A DNA stretch of 64,000 nucleotides from positions 3,141,501-3,205,500 of the forward strand of contig NZ_CP051630.1 of NCBI RefSeq assembly GCF_012848855.1, written 5' to 3'. This DNA comes from Pyruvatibacter mobilis (GTDB taxonomy: Bacteria; Pseudomonadota; Alphaproteobacteria; CGMCC-115125). Below, in pieces: positions 42,707 through 55,397 of the stretch. Position numbers and translations under genes: made by a program. The notes beneath the pieces are model-generated. The model made no database searches. It was not told the DNA's origin and saw only the letters and a list, made by a program, of their open reading frames with translations. The stretch's first letter is position 1. Each line of letters begins with the position of its first letter.

Positions 42707-43684
42707 CTATTTTCCCTGGCGAGGCGCGCCCGCTGCCCGCGGGTGTGCGCGGTCATAGACGTCCATCAGCTTCTGAGCATCCACTGACGCATAGACCTGC
42801 GTCGTGGAGAGGCTGGCATGGCCCAGTAATTCCTGGATCGTGCGCAGGTCACCACCTGCGCCCAGCAGATGCGTCGCAAATGAATGGCGCAAGGCATGCG
42901 GTGTCGCGGTGTCCGGCAGGCCAAGCGCATGGCGCAGGCGTTCCATGGAGGCCTGAAGGCTACGCGGATTGAGGCGTCCGCCCCGCACGCCGCGAAACAG
43001 CGGCGTTGCGGGTGCAAGCTCGTGGGGGCAAACGGCGCGGTAGTGCTCCACCGCGTCATGCACCAGGTCAATCACCGGCAACACGCGTGTCTTGTTGCCC
43101 TTGCCGGTGACCCTCAGGGCAACGCCGCGGTCGGGCCAGTCCCGCACATCCAGCGACAGGGCCTCGGAGATGCGCAGGCCCGCGCCGTAAAGCAGGATCA
43201 GGGCTGCGAGGTCGCGGGCATCCGTCCAGCTCTTGTCCGGGTCCAGCTCTTCCAGCATCCGCCCCGCGGCATCCACGCTCAATGCCTTGGGCACCGATTG
43301 CGGCAGCTTGGGTGTACGGATGAGCCCTATCTGCGCGTTTTCCACCAGTCCCTCGCGCGCAAGATGGCGATAGAAGGTCCGCAGCGAGGACAGGCCGCGC
43401 GCCAGCGTGCGCGGGCCCACGCCGCCACCCTGCCGCCGGTCGGCCAGCCAGGCGCGGAAGTCCGCGGCCTTCAGTCGACCAAGGGCGGCGAGTGAAACAG
43501 GCTCCCCGGTATGCAGCGCGGCAAAGGCTAAAAAGCCCAGAAGGTCGCGCTGGTAATTGGTGATGGTGTGAGCGCTATAGCGCTTTTCCAGCGCCAGGCT
43601 TGCCAGCCAGGCATCCAGCGCATCCCGCGTTTCAGCTGGCAGGACCTCGCGGGTGGCACCCTGTCCTGGCTGCGTGCGGGGCAT
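42707..43684 (-). CDS. xerC: Site-specific tyrosine recombinase XerC
   Basis: A 325-residue recombinase that, with XerD, resolves chromosome dimers at dif. The SAM-like N-terminal domain contains AHTITNYQRDLLGFLAF. The catalytic residues are visible: Arg in LYGAGLRISEALSL, Lys in VTGKGNKTR, HxxR in PHALRHSFATHLLG, then His and Tyr in LLGHASLSTTQVYASVD. It lies three bases after a DUF484 gene, the conserved partner of xerC in proteobacteria. Confidence 0.95.
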   Translation of the reverse strand: MPRTQPGQGATREVLPAETRDALDAWLASLALEKRYSAHTITNYQRDLLGFLAFAALHTGEPVSLAALGRLKAADFRAWLADRRQGGGVGPRTLARGLSSLRTFYRHLAREGLVENAQIGLIRTPKLPQSVPKALSVDAAGRMLEELDPDKSWTDARDLAALILLYGAGLRISEALSLDVRDWPDRGVALRVTGKGNKTRVLPVIDLVHDAVEHYRAVCPHELAPATPLFRGVRGGRLNPRSLQASMERLRHALGLPDTATPHALRHSFATHLLGAGGDLRTIQELLGHASLSTTQVYASVDAQKLMDVYDRAHPRAAGAPRQGK

Positions 43685-43687
43685 GGC

Positions 43688-44506
43688 TCAGGCAGGCGGC
43701 AAGTCGAGCCACAGGCGGATGCTGCGCTCGATCACGCGGGCGAGAAAGCTCAGATGGTCCACGGCCTGTTCCGGGTAGAACTGGTTGGCGCGGGTGGACC
43801 CCAGCGCAAGAATGCCCGGAGGTGCAGCGCGGGAGAAGGTGAGACGAATCATCGCCTCCGACTGCACCTGAACCGCATGGGGCCCGAAGATTTCCTCCGC
43901 GCCGTCCACGTCGTCACGCAGGGCATGGTCGCGCGGGCTGCCATCGGCCTTGTAGCCCAGCAATGCGTCCACCATGCCGCTCTCCAGCACCATGACGGAC
44001 GGTCCGCCCGGCTCCGACACGGGGGAGCGCATGCCCGCCATGCTGCGGGTCGAATCAGATGCTTCCACGCCGAGCGCTACCAGATCGACTTCGATGTCGG
44101 CTGCGAGTTCGGTGGTGATGTAATGGACCAGGTGCTCGAAATTGCGGGCATCCAGCACCTTCAGCACGGCTGAGAAGATGCGGTCGCGCGACATGGCGTT
44201 TTCTTCCGCCGCGTTGACCATTGCCTGCTGCAATTCGCGCATGTCTTCGATTTCCTGACGCAGGCGCTCGATGGCGAACATCTGGAAATCCACCACGGCC
44301 TCGCCATCCCGATGGGTGGCGGGCGTCAGCCGGGCCAGCAGGTCCGGTTCGTCATGCAGCGTGTCGGGGTGCGCGGTAAGGAATGCCTTCACAGCTTCCG
44401 CGTCGATTTCCGTCTTCGCGGCCGGTGTGGTGAGGGCGGAGCGCATGGCGTCGGCATTGCCGGTTGTGCTCTTGGTGGACCCGGCGGTGTCGGTGGGCGT
44501 GCTCAT
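43688..44506 (-). CDS. DUF484 family protein
   Basis: A 272-residue cytoplasmic protein. VKAFLTAHPDTLHDEPDLLARL is the N-terminal DUF484 signature, a short coiled coil follows (IERLRQEIEDMRELQQAMV), and the rest is GAF-like, including MIRLTFSRAAPPGILALGST. I chose the ATG at 44506; the frame is open a further 51 codons without family similarity. It is operonic with xerC. The function of the family is unknown. Confidence 0.9.
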   Translation of the reverse strand: MSTPTDTAGSTKSTTGNADAMRSALTTPAAKTEIDAEAVKAFLTAHPDTLHDEPDLLARLTPATHRDGEAVVDFQMFAIERLRQEIEDMRELQQAMVNAAEENAMSRDRIFSAVLKVLDARNFEHLVHYITTELAADIEVDLVALGVEASDSTRSMAGMRSPVSEPGGPSVMVLESGMVDALLGYKADGSPRDHALRDDVDGAEEIFGPHAVQVQSEAMIRLTFSRAAPPGILALGSTRANQFYPEQAVDHLSFLARVIERSIRLWLDLPPA

Positions 44507-44675
44507 CTGCGCGTGCTCATCCTGAGGTGGCCGTCCCTTTGCGCGCGGCGCCCCGCATGGTGATCTTTCGGGGGGCGTGGCCGACAGCGGCCAAAGGCAG
44601 CGGCAAAACGAATCTCTTGTGTTCGTTAGACTGTACGGTATGGGATTCGCCCCCGCCAACCCGGCACAGGATCAA

Positions 44676-46919
44676 ATGGCCCAGCAGCCGACCCTTGATA
44701 TGGACCTCGCCCCCGGAGAAACCCCGCGCACCACGCGGGTGCTGCTGCCGCTCGCGCTGCCGGGGGCATACGATTATCTGGTGCCGGATGACCTTGATCT
44801 GCGGCCGGGAGACTTTGTCCGCGTGCCGCTGGGCCCCCGCGAGGTAACGGGGGTGGTGTGGGACCCGTTGCCGGATACGGCCGAGACAAAGCCGATAGAC
44901 CCCGCCCGCCTCAAGGCTGTCGTGAGTCGATTTGACGCGCCGCCCATGCCCGACATGCTGCGCCAGTTCGTGGACTGGGTGGCCGCCTACACCCTGTCTG
45001 CGCCGGGCGCTGTGTTGCGTCTGGCGATGCGGGTGCCACAGGCACTGGAGCCGTCTCCCCGGGTCACCGGCTACCGCCTGAGCGGACACAAGCCGGCGCG
45101 GATGACGCCCAAGCGTGAACGCGTGCTGGAGATGTTGCACGACACCGGTCCCGAGCTGGCCCGGCCCGCCCGCGAAATTGCCGATATGGCCGGCGTTGGT
45201 ACCGGGGTGGTGAAGGGGCTGGTCGACGCCGGGGCGCTTGAAGCCGTCGACATGCCGGGTGAAGCGCCTTTTCCCGAGCCGCTGGCTGCCCCGGATGGCT
45301 CGGCAGCCGGTGCGTCACGCCTGAATGACACGCAGGCGCAGGCCGCCGCTGATCTGGCGCAGCGTATCGGGCAGGGATTTTCGGCCACGTTGCTGGATGG
45401 GGTCACCGGCGCCGGCAAGACGGAGGTCTATTTCGAGGCAATCGCCGAAGCGTTGCGTCAGGGGCGGCAGGTCCTTGTGTTGCTGCCCGAGATCGCGCTG
45501 ACGCCGCAATTGCTCAAGCGCTTTGAGACGCGTTTCGGGGCAGCACCGGCCCCGTGGCATTCGGATCTCGGCCAGAAGGAGCGCCGCCGCATCTGGCGCG
45601 GCGTTGCCGAGGGACGCGCGCGGGTGGTTGTCGGGGCCCGGTCCGCACTGTTTCTTCCGTTCACGGAGCTTGGCCTCATCGTCGTGGACGAAGAGCATGA
45701 AGCTGCCTTCAAGCAGGAGGAAGGCGTGATCTACAATGCCCGTGACATGGCGGTGGCCCGGGCATCGCTGGGCGGGTTTCCGGTGGTGCTGGCCTCCGCA
45801 ACGCCGTCGCTTGAAACCGTCGTCAATGTGCAGCGCGGGCGCTATCAGCGGCTCGTCCTGCCGGAACGTCATGGCGCGGCGCGGCTGCCGGATGTGGAGG
45901 CGGTCGACCTCAGGGCGGATGCGCCGGAGCGCGGCCGTTGGCTGTCGCACCGGCTGGTGATGGCGATCGGCGACACGCTGGCTGCCGGCAATCAGGCGAT
46001 GCTGTTCCTGAACCGCAGGGGCTATGCGCCGCTCACCCTGTGCCGCACCTGCGGGCACCGGTTCGAGTGTCCCAATTGCGATGCGTGGCTGGTGGAGCAC
46101 CGCTTCCGCAAGGAGCTGCAATGCCATCATTGCGGCACGCGCGCGCCAACGCCCCATGCGTGCCCGGAATGCGGCACGGAGAATTCACTGGCCGCCTGTG
46201 GGCCGGGGGTGGAGCGGATCGCAGAGGAGGCGGCGGAGCGGTTTCCCGAGGCACGGCTGGCGGTGTTGTCGAGTGACCTGCTGCATGGGCCTGCTGCCAC
46301 GCAGGAAGCCATGGCGCAGATCACGAGGCAGGAAGTGGATCTCGTCATCGGCACACAGGTCGTCGCCAAGGGGCACAACTTCCCCAACCTCACCCTGGTC
46401 GGCGTCGTTGATTCCGACCTCGGCCTGACGGGGGGGGATCTGCGGGCGGCGGAGCGGACCTACCAGTTGCTGCACCAGGTTGCCGGCCGCGCGGGCCGTG
46501 GCGAAAAGCCGGGGCGCGTGCTGCTGCAGACTTACATGCCGCACCACAAGGTGATGCAGGCGCTGATCGCCGGAGACCGGGACCGGTTTCTGGAGCAGGA
46601 AGCCGATGAACGGCACGCGGCAGGCATGCCGCCTTTTGGCCGTCTAGTCTCGGTCATCCTGTCCGGCCCGGAACAGGGCCAGGTGATGGACGTTGCGCGG
46701 GAGCTTGTGCGGGCCGCGCCGCAGGCGGAGGGGGTGCGCGTGCTCGGTCCGGCGCCTGCGCCGATTGCACTGTTGCGCGGGCGGTATCGCATGCGCTTCC
46801 TGCTGAAGACGGTGCGGGATTTTCCGGTGCAGAAGTATGTGCGGGCGTGGCTGGGGGCGGTGAAGGTGCCCAACGCGGTGCGGCTTGCGGTGGATGTGGA
46901 CCCGCAGAGCTTTCTTTAG
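44676..46919 (+). CDS. priA: Primosomal replication protein N' (PriA helicase)
   Basis: A 747-residue superfamily 2 helicase that restarts stalled replication forks. The 3'-DNA-binding domain is followed by Walker A in [22 protein letters not shown] box in [26 protein letters not shown], and a zinc-binding insertion with [14 protein letters not shown] and CHHCG...[24 protein letters not shown] is motif VI. ATG 44676 has AGGATC upstream; ATG 44640 in the same frame is possible. It is divergent from DUF484-xerC. Confidence 0.96.
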   Translation: MAQQPTLDMDLAPGETPRTTRVLLPLALPGAYDYLVPDDLDLRPGDFVRVPLGPREVTGVVWDPLPDTAETKPIDPARLKAVVSRFDAPPMPDMLRQFVDWVAAYTLSAPGAVLRLAMRVPQALEPSPRVTGYRLSGHKPARMTPKRERVLEMLHDTGPELARPAREIADMAGVGTGVVKGLVDAGALEAVDMPGEAPFPEPLAAPDGSAAGASRLNDTQAQAAADLAQRIGQGFSATLLDGVTGAGKTEVYFEAIAEALRQGRQVLVLLPEIALTPQLLKRFETRFGAAPAPWHSDLGQKERRRIWRGVAEGRARVVVGARSALFLPFTELGLIVVDEEHEAAFKQEEGVIYNARDMAVARASLGGFPVVLASATPSLETVVNVQRGRYQRLVLPERHGAARLPDVEAVDLRADAPERGRWLSHRLVMAIGDTLAAGNQAMLFLNRRGYAPLTLCRTCGHRFECPNCDAWLVEHRFRKELQCHHCGTRAPTPHACPECGTENSLAACGPGVERIAEEAAERFPEARLAVLSSDLLHGPAATQEAMAQITRQEVDLVIGTQVVAKGHNFPNLTLVGVVDSDLGLTGGDLRAAERTYQLLHQVAGRAGRGEKPGRVLLQTYMPHHKVMQALIAGDRDRFLEQEADERHAAGMPPFGRLVSVILSGPEQGQVMDVARELVRAAPQAEGVRVLGPAPAPIALLRGRYRMRFLLKTVRDFPVQKYVRAWLGAVKVPNAVRLAVDVDPQSFL

Positions 46920-46922
46920 CCG

Positions 46923-49448
46923 TTATTGCACCACGGCGATCTTGGCGGCGATCGGCATGTTGACGCCGGACTTGAGCCATTCCTCGAAATCGCCCGCGCG
47001 CAGGGACTTGCTGAACAGCCAGCCCTGCATCTCGTTGCAGCCATTGGCGCGCAGGAAACGGGCATGGTCCAGCGTTTCGACCCCTTCACCCACCGTACGC
47101 AGGTTCAGGGTCTTGGCCAGGGTCATGATCGACTGCACGATGAGGCGTGACTGCGGCTTGTCGAGGCTGTTGACGAAGGAACGGTCGATCTTCAGCACGT
47201 CCACTTCCAGCCGGTGCAGGTAGGACAGGGACGAGTAGCCGGTGCCGAAATCATCCAGCGCGATCCTGATGCCCATCTGACGCAGCTTCTCGATCTGCGA
47301 ATGGGCCGCTTCGAAATCGGCGATCAGCATGCTCTCGGTAATCTCGATATCCAGCCGGTCCGCAGGCACATCGTACTTGCGCAAGGTGCGGGCGATGTTG
47401 TCGGCGAGGTTCGATGACTGAAGCTGCTGCGATGACAGGTTGATGGCGAGCGGAATGTCCGTCACCCCGTCATCCATCCAGCTGCGCAACTGGCGGCAGG
47501 TCTCATCGAGGATCCATTCGGAGATGGCTTCGATGTCGCCAGTTTCTTCCGCTGTCTGAATGAACATGTCCGGGGGCACGAAACCGAGTTCCGGGTGGAT
47601 CCAGCGCAGCAGCACTTCGGCGCCGACCACGGTGCCGCCATTGGCGTCGAGCTTGGGCTGGTATTCGAGGTGGAACTCGCGCCGGTCGAGCGCACCGTCA
47701 AGGGCATCCTCAATGGAGGCACGGCGCACCATGTCGGCTTCCAGTTCCTTGTCGAAGATGCGCACCTGGGCGCGGCCCATGGCCTTGGCGCGGTAAAGCG
47801 CGATATCCGCGTGCGACATTGCGCGGTGCGGGTCTGTGCAATCGGCGTCGATGAAGGCGATGCCGATGCTGCAGGCCGTCTTGATGGGCCGGTTGGTGCA
47901 GGCAAAGGGTGACTGGAACAGGGCGATGATGTCTTCGGCCAGGGCAAGTGCGCGACTGCGCTCCTCGTCTTCCTCCACCAGGATTGCAAACTCGTCCCCG
48001 CCCAGCCGCGCGATGCGCAGGCCCGACGGAAGCTCCGTATGAAGACGATTGCCGACAGCCGCCAGCAGTTCATCGCCCTTCAGGTGGCCAAGAGTGTCGT
48101 TGACCGTCTTGAATCGGTCGAGGTCGAGGATCATCAGGCCATAGCAGGGGCCCTGCGGGGCTTCGCTGTCCTGCCCGCTTTCATCATCGGCTGCGGAGGT
48201 ATCGCTTTCGGCCAGAGCCGGGCTTCCTTCGGCCTCCTCCAGGTGAGCGCGGACATCCTCCAGCCACTCGCCATAGGCGGTGCGGTTGGCAAGCCCGGTC
48301 AGCACATCCTTGGTGACCATGACGCGCAGTTCGTCTTCGATCATGATCTGCCGGCACAGGGAGGCCGACAGCTCCTTGGTGCGGTCATCGAGGTCCTGGG
48401 TAATCTCTTCTGCGATGGCCGCAGCGCGGCGGCGGGTGTTCAGCATCACCGCCACCAGCACGAAGATGAAGATGCTGGCGCCTGCGCTGCCGAGCAGGAA
48501 GAATTCGGTAAGGCCCACATCGCCGTCGCGGGCAAACAGCGACGGTTTGCTGCGCGATACGATTTCCCAGCTGCGGCCATACATTTCCAGCCGGTCTGTG
48601 CCTTCAAGCGTCTGGGACGTCTTCTCGTCGCTGCCGATCTTGTCACTCTGGTAGAGCAGGTTGGCAGCGTCCGCGCGCGTCGTGTCGAAGACTTCGATCT
48701 CGATTTCACGCAGGTCCGAGCCGAGAATGCCTTCCATCAGGTCATCCATGCGGAAGGCACCGTAGACGAATCCGAGATTCTGGGTCCGTCGGTCTTCCAG
48801 AGTTGCCGGAAACTCGGTGGCATAGCGCGGCAGATACATGAGGATGCCGGCCTGAACCTTGGAATCGATTTCCTGTACCAGGCGGACGGGGCCCGAGATG
48901 GTGATCTCGCCGGTATCGCGGGCGCGCGACATGGCCTCCCGTCGGGTTTCCTGGGACCACATGTCGTAGCCGAAGGCCTGGCGGTTCCGCAGGTCCATGG
49001 GCTCGATGTAGATGATGGAAGTGTATTCCGACCGCAGGCCCTGGGGCTTCAGGTGAAATGTGGGGAAGCCTTCAGCCCGCACCCGTGCCTCATAGGCTTC
49101 AAGCTCCGAGGGCTTCACCCACTCAGAATAGCCGAGGGCCTGGATGCCTGGGAAATGGCGGTCCAGCTGCAGGCCGTTATGAAATTCACGCCAGTCGCGG
49201 CGGGTCACTTCATCGCTGGCAAGGAACACTGAATTGCCGCTGCGCAGCACCGACTCATAGGAGCGCATGCGGTTCTCGATCGCCGCGATCATTTCCTCGC
49301 GGGCGAAGCTGAACCGCTGCTCGGTCGACCCCTGCTCGATATTGCGGGCGAAATGCACCGACGCATAGGTGATGAGTACACCGATCAGCGCCGTGCTAAT
49401 CAGGGTCATCAGTGCGGAGGCTGATGACCACGGTTCCTCTTTCATCAT
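46923..49448 (-). CDS. CHASE-GGDEF-EAL cyclic di-GMP signalling protein
   Basis: An 841-residue inner-membrane protein. A first transmembrane helix (about 15-35) and a second (LLGSAGASIFIFVLVAVML) flank a periplasmic CHASE domain (FPGIQALGYSEWV, FGYDMWSQ). The GGDEF domain has an intact RLGGDEFAILVE, but no RxxD inhibitory site before it, and an acidic insertion of about 30 residues after NRTAYGEWLEDV. The EAL domain reads EVL instead of EAL but keeps EITESML, LDDFGTGYSSLSYL and KIDRSFV. It could both make and degrade c-di-GMP in response to a small periplasmic ligand. Start is ATG 49448 or 49445. Confidence 0.93.
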   Translation of the reverse strand: MMKEEPWSSASALMTLISTALIGVLITYASVHFARNIEQGSTEQRFSFAREEMIAAIENRMRSYESVLRSGNSVFLASDEVTRRDWREFHNGLQLDRHFPGIQALGYSEWVKPSELEAYEARVRAEGFPTFHLKPQGLRSEYTSIIYIEPMDLRNRQAFGYDMWSQETRREAMSRARDTGEITISGPVRLVQEIDSKVQAGILMYLPRYATEFPATLEDRRTQNLGFVYGAFRMDDLMEGILGSDLREIEIEVFDTTRADAANLLYQSDKIGSDEKTSQTLEGTDRLEMYGRSWEIVSRSKPSLFARDGDVGLTEFFLLGSAGASIFIFVLVAVMLNTRRRAAAIAEEITQDLDDRTKELSASLCRQIMIEDELRVMVTKDVLTGLANRTAYGEWLEDVRAHLEEAEGSPALAESDTSAADDESGQDSEAPQGPCYGLMILDLDRFKTVNDTLGHLKGDELLAAVGNRLHTELPSGLRIARLGGDEFAILVEEDEERSRALALAEDIIALFQSPFACTNRPIKTACSIGIAFIDADCTDPHRAMSHADIALYRAKAMGRAQVRIFDKELEADMVRRASIEDALDGALDRREFHLEYQPKLDANGGTVVGAEVLLRWIHPELGFVPPDMFIQTAEETGDIEAISEWILDETCRQLRSWMDDGVTDIPLAINLSSQQLQSSNLADNIARTLRKYDVPADRLDIEITESMLIADFEAAHSQIEKLRQMGIRIALDDFGTGYSSLSYLHRLEVDVLKIDRSFVNSLDKPQSRLIVQSIMTLAKTLNLRTVGEGVETLDHARFLRANGCNEMQGWLFSKSLRAGDFEEWLKSGVNMPIAAKIAVVQ

Positions 49449-49957
49449 GCGTCTTCTGACCCTGACCGGCTTGTGCCTGCGGCGTTGGTGGGGGCGCGTT
49501 TCTGGCGCCTGCAAGAGCCCAGTTTCGCGGCAACCGATTAAAATTACGTGCATTTCACACCCTTGCCGGGTGTTCGCGGGCAGGGGCGGCTCCGGGTGGG
49601 CGACTCATTGGTGGCCGCGCAGGGGCCGAATTGGCCTCAATGGCGGAAATCTGCGGCTGATATGGCCCAATCCGGGGCGGACAAGCCCGATTGAGGCGGG
49701 GATAAATGAGGACCAACAGGCGCTGGGGAGCGGAATCCGCCTATGCGGGGCGTAAGTGCGTCAGCACGCCGCGCCCCCTATGTTGCACGGCGGAAACCGG
49801 TGTGATACCTAACGCGCGGTTTTGCCGGGGGCGGGTATTCCGCACATTTGGCTAGCACCGATTTTTCTTCGTTATTTCAATGCCTTGGCATCATTGGGCG
49901 CGCGGCGCTTGGCAAGGTTGCGAAATATCCAACCAGTGAATTCTAGCGGGCAGATAC
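49449..49957. other. Divergent intergenic region before atpH
   Basis: About 500 bases with no convincing gene. ACACCC/GGGTGT (49557-49573) forms a small hairpin near the c-di-GMP gene. GGGGCG-GTGC-loop-GCAC-CGCCCC (49747-49777) is a stronger nested hairpin. The A+T-rich stretch ATTTTTCTTCGTTATTTC (49860-49877) is the best candidate for the atp promoter area, but clear -35/-10 boxes are not evident. Confidence 0.45.
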
Positions 49958-50518
49958 GTGGCAGGCGAAGACGCGAATTTTTCAGGTGTCGCCGGGCGAT
50001 ATGCGAGTGCTCTTTTCGACCTCGCAAAGGAGTCCGGTGCCATCGATGCCGTTGCCGGTGATCTTGGCGCTCTTGAGCGGCTGATGGGCGAAAGCGCAGA
50101 CCTGCGCAATCTCGTTTCCAGCCCGCTTTATGACCGTGCCGAACAGACCGCAGCCATGGGCGCCATTCTCGAGCGTGCCGGCGCGGCTGATCTCACCAAG
50201 AAGTTTGTGGGTCTTGTGGCCACCAACCGGCGCCTGTTCGCGCTGGAAGGCATGATTGGCGCCTACAAGGCCCTCGTCGCGAAGCATCGCGGCGAAGTTT
50301 CGGCGGAAGTCACTTCCGCCCACCCCCTCACCGATGCGCAGGTGCAGAAGCTTACTGAGACGCTCAAAGCCGCTACCGGCAGCGACGTCACGCTCAGCAC
50401 CAAGGTGGACGACAGCCTGCTGGGCGGCCTCGTGGTCAAGCTCGGCAGCCGCATGGTCGACACCTCCCTGCGCACCAAACTCAATCGCATGAAGCTTGCT
50501 ATGAAAGAGGCCGGTTGA
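49958..50518 (+). CDS. atpH: ATP synthase F1 subunit delta
   Basis: A 186-residue subunit linking F1 to the peripheral stalk. [20 protein letters not shown] at the N-terminus and [22 protein letters not shown] at the end are typical delta motifs. Translation starts at GTG. Its stop overlaps the atpA start (TGATG). F0 genes are absent, as usual in alphaproteobacteria, where they lie elsewhere. Confidence 0.96.
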   Translation: MAGEDANFSGVAGRYASALFDLAKESGAIDAVAGDLGALERLMGESADLRNLVSSPLYDRAEQTAAMGAILERAGAADLTKKFVGLVATNRRLFALEGMIGAYKALVAKHRGEVSAEVTSAHPLTDAQVQKLTETLKAATGSDVTLSTKVDDSLLGGLVVKLGSRMVDTSLRTKLNRMKLAMKEAG

Positions 50519-52047
50519 TGGACATTCAAGCCGCCGAGATTTCCTCGATCCTTAAAGCGCAGATCCAGAACTTCGGCTCCGATGCCGAGGTTACCGAGAT
50601 CGGCCAGGTGCTTTCCGTCGGTGACGGCATCGCCCGTGTCTATGGCCTCGACAAGGTTCAGGCCGGTGAGATGGTCGAGTTCCCGAACGGCATCCGCGGC
50701 ATGGCGCTGAACCTCGAAGCCGACAATGTCGGCGTCGTGATCTTCGGCTCTGACCAGCAGATCAAGGAAGGCGACACCGTCAAGCGCACCGGCGCCATCG
50801 TGGACGTGCCGGTCGGCAAGGGGCTGCTCGGCCGCGTGGTTGACCCGCTGGGCAACCCGATCGACGGCAAGGGCCCGATCGATGCCGCCGAGCGCCGCGT
50901 TGTGGACGTGAAGGCGCCGGGCATCATCCCGCGCAAGTCCGTGCACGAGCCGATGCAGACCGGCATCAAGGCCATCGATGCTCTGATCCCCATCGGCCGC
51001 GGCCAGCGTGAGCTGGTGATCGGTGACCGTCAGACGGGCAAGACTGCCGTTGCGATCGACGCGATCCTCAATCAGAAGCAGGCCAACCAGGGCGACGACG
51101 AGAGCAAGAAGCTCTACTGCGTCTATGTCGCCGTCGGCCAGAAGCGCTCCACCGTCGCCCAGATCGTGAAGACGCTCGAAGAAAACGGCGCCATGGAATA
51201 CTCCGTGGTTGTGGCCGCTACCGCGTCCGAGCCGGCTCCGCTGCAGTTCCTGGCGCCCTTCGCCGGCTGCGCGATTGCCGAGTACTTCCGTGACAATTCC
51301 ATGCACTCGCTGATCGTTTATGACGATCTTTCCAAGCAGGCCGTGGCCTATCGCCAGATGTCCCTGCTGCTTCGCCGTCCTCCGGGGCGTGAAGCCTATC
51401 CGGGTGACGTGTTCTACCTGCACTCCCGCCTGCTGGAGCGTTCGGCCAAGCTCAATGAAGACAATGGCCTCGGCTCCATGACGGCGCTGCCGGTGATTGA
51501 AACCCAGGCCAACGACGTGTCCGCCTATATTCCGACCAATGTGATCTCGATCACCGACGGTCAGATCTTCCTGGAAACGGACCTGTTCTACCAGGGTATC
51601 CGCCCGGCCGTGAATGTCGGCCTGTCGGTGTCCCGCGTGGGTGGTTCGGCCCAGACCAAGGCCATGAAGAAGGTGGCCGGCGCCATCAAGGGCGAGCTTG
51701 CGCAGTACCGCGAAATGGCGGCCTTCGCGCAGTTCGGTTCCGACCTCGATGCCACCACCCAGCGTCTGCTGAACCGCGGTGAGCGCCTCACCGAGCTTCT
51801 CAAGCAGCCGCAGTTCTCGCCGCTGGCCATGGAAGAGCAGGTTGTCGTGATCTTCGCCGGTACCCAGGGCTTCCTGGACAAGCTGCCGGTGGCAGACATT
51901 GCCCGCTTCGAGGAAGAGCTGCTGCGCACCTTCCACGAGAAGCATGCCGATGTGCTGACCGCGATCCGCGAGACCGGCGCACTGTCCGACGAGACCAACG
52001 CCAAGCTGCGTGAAGGCGTCGAAGCCTTCGCCAAGTCTTTCGCGTAA
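50518..52047 (+). CDS. atpA: ATP synthase F1 subunit alpha
   Basis: The 509-residue non-catalytic nucleotide-binding subunit. Walker A is [18 protein letters not shown], with the RGQRELVIG preceding it, and the segment [20 protein letters not shown] carries the conserved arginine finger region. It begins on the last base of the atpH stop, so translation is coupled. A long antisense open frame here is not a gene. Confidence 0.99.
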   Translation: MDIQAAEISSILKAQIQNFGSDAEVTEIGQVLSVGDGIARVYGLDKVQAGEMVEFPNGIRGMALNLEADNVGVVIFGSDQQIKEGDTVKRTGAIVDVPVGKGLLGRVVDPLGNPIDGKGPIDAAERRVVDVKAPGIIPRKSVHEPMQTGIKAIDALIPIGRGQRELVIGDRQTGKTAVAIDAILNQKQANQGDDESKKLYCVYVAVGQKRSTVAQIVKTLEENGAMEYSVVVAATASEPAPLQFLAPFAGCAIAEYFRDNSMHSLIVYDDLSKQAVAYRQMSLLLRRPPGREAYPGDVFYLHSRLLERSAKLNEDNGLGSMTALPVIETQANDVSAYIPTNVISITDGQIFLETDLFYQGIRPAVNVGLSVSRVGGSAQTKAMKKVAGAIKGELAQYREMAAFAQFGSDLDATTQRLLNRGERLTELLKQPQFSPLAMEEQVVVIFAGTQGFLDKLPVADIARFEEELLRTFHEKHADVLTAIRETGALSDETNAKLREGVEAFAKSFA

Positions 52048-52078
52048 CCTGAGCCGCTAAGAGGACCGAGAACAGCCA

Positions 52079-52957
52079 ATGGCGAGCCTCAAGGAACTTC
52101 GCAACCGGATCGCGAGCGTCAAGGCGACGCAGAAGATCACCAAGGCCATGCAGATGGTGGCAGCCTCCAAGCTGCGCCGGGCGCAGGAGGCTGCGGAGGC
52201 TGCGCGTCCCTATGCCGAGCGCATGGACGCCGTGCTCGCCAATCTCGGCGGCGCGATGCTGACGTCAGCCGGTGCTTCGCCGCTGCTGGTGGGTACGGGC
52301 AAGGACGATGTGCACCTGCTCATCGTTGCCACGGCTGACCGTGGTCTGTGCGGCGGCTTCAATTCGTCGATCGCACGCCTGGCACGCGAGAAGACGCAGG
52401 AGCTTCTGGCCCAGGGCAAGGAAGTGAAAATCCTGTGCGTGGGCCGCAAGGGGCGTGACATTCTCAAGCGCCAGTTCGCCAATCTCATCGTGGATACGTT
52501 CGAGTTCACCGATGTGCGCCGGATCGGTTACGCCCAGGCTGAAACCGTCTCCAAGCGTGTGCTGGACATGTTCGAGGCCGGCGAGTTCGACGTCGCAACG
52601 CTGTTCTACTCGGCGTTCAAGAATGTCGTCACGCAGGTGCCGACAGGCCAGCAGGTCATCCCCGCCTCCATCCCGGAGCGGGCTGATGATGCCGGTGAGC
52701 CGACGCCTTACGAATACGAGCCGGAAGAAACCGAGATCATGAATGATCTCCTGCCGCGGAACCTCACCACGCAGATCTTCCGCGCCCTTCTGGAAAACGC
52801 CGCGTCCGAACAGGGCGCACGCATGAGTGCCATGGACAATGCCACCCGCAACGCGGGCGACATGATCGACAAGCTGACGCTGACCTATAACCGGTCGCGC
52901 CAGGCGCAGATCACCAAGGAGCTCATCGAGATCATTTCGGGTGCCGAAGCCCTCTAG
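52079..52957 (+). CDS. atpG: ATP synthase F1 subunit gamma
   Basis: The 292-residue central rotor shaft. [20 protein letters not shown] at the N-terminus and [19 protein letters not shown] at the C-terminus form the coiled-coil shaft; [15 protein letters not shown] is the conserved core motif. It lies 31 bases after atpA, but the following gap to atpD is unusually long. Confidence 0.98.
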   Translation: MASLKELRNRIASVKATQKITKAMQMVAASKLRRAQEAAEAARPYAERMDAVLANLGGAMLTSAGASPLLVGTGKDDVHLLIVATADRGLCGGFNSSIARLAREKTQELLAQGKEVKILCVGRKGRDILKRQFANLIVDTFEFTDVRRIGYAQAETVSKRVLDMFEAGEFDVATLFYSAFKNVVTQVPTGQQVIPASIPERADDAGEPTPYEYEPEETEIMNDLLPRNLTTQIFRALLENAASEQGARMSAMDNATRNAGDMIDKLTLTYNRSRQAQITKELIEIISGAEAL

Positions 52958-54792
<1,835 letters not shown>

Positions 54793-54812
54793 GGGGCGAC
54801 TGGTAAAAGCTG

Positions 54813-55208
54813 ATGGCTGACAAGCTGCATTTTGAACTCGTAAGCCCGGAGCGGCTGCTGATGTCTGCGGATGCGGACATGGTAACCGTGCCGGGTGCCG
54901 AGGGTGACTTCGGTGTGATGGCGGGACATGCCCCGTTCATGACCACCCTGCGCCCCGGCGTTGTGGACGTTCAGAACGGCCGCGAGGAAACCCGCCTTTT
55001 CGTGCGTGGTGGCTTTGCGGAAGTGAACGCGGAAGGCCTGACGCTTCTGGCTGAGCATTCCGTGCCGCTGGATGAGCTGGATTCGGCTGCGCTGGACCAG
55101 GAAATCCAGAATGCCCAGGAAGATCTGGATGATGCGTCGACGGATGCCGCGCGGATGCGGGCTGAAACGAAGCTCAACCATCTCCGGCAGCTGCGGTCCG
55201 CACTCTAG
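54813..55208 (+). CDS. atpC: ATP synthase F1 subunit epsilon
   Basis: A 131-residue subunit. The beta-sandwich domain has LHFELVSPERLLMSADADMV and VPGAEGDFGVMAGHAPFMTTL, the classic epsilon signature; the C-terminal helices (DELDSAALDQEIQNAQEDL) can inhibit ATP hydrolysis. It is last in atpHAGDC and followed by a terminator. Confidence 0.97.
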   Translation: MADKLHFELVSPERLLMSADADMVTVPGAEGDFGVMAGHAPFMTTLRPGVVDVQNGREETRLFVRGGFAEVNAEGLTLLAEHSVPLDELDSAALDQEIQNAQEDLDDASTDAARMRAETKLNHLRQLRSAL

Positions 55209-55284
55209 ACGGGAGCTCCCGGACAGCCGCAAGATACCGCCAGGTGCTTGATCGGCTTGGGAAATCCCCAGAAAGAATGTCGAT

Positions 55285-55325
55285 AAACCCGTCTGGACAT
55301 CTATGCGTCCAGGCGGGTTTATTAT
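55285..55325 (+). terminator. Intrinsic terminator of the atp operon
   Basis: A 14-bp stem AAACCCGTCTGGAC/GTCCAGGCGGGTTT (one T-G wobble, 55285-55298 with 55307-55320) is followed by an A+T-rich TTTATTATAT tail. Confidence 0.92.
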
Positions 55326-55397
55326 ATCAAGCGGCACGGTTCGAGGGGCTTGGGGGAGCGGGCCGGCGCAACAGAGATCTCAACGGGGTAGAGACAT

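Noticed and set aside
46430-46437. Run of eight G inside priA as a contingency site
   Set aside because: Encodes the conserved [10 protein letters not shown] motif and priA is a housekeeping gene; phase variation is implausible.
50263-51945. 560-codon open frame antisense to atpH and atpA
   Set aside because: Lies wholly opposite highly conserved ATP synthase genes and reads as compositionally biased sequence without motifs.
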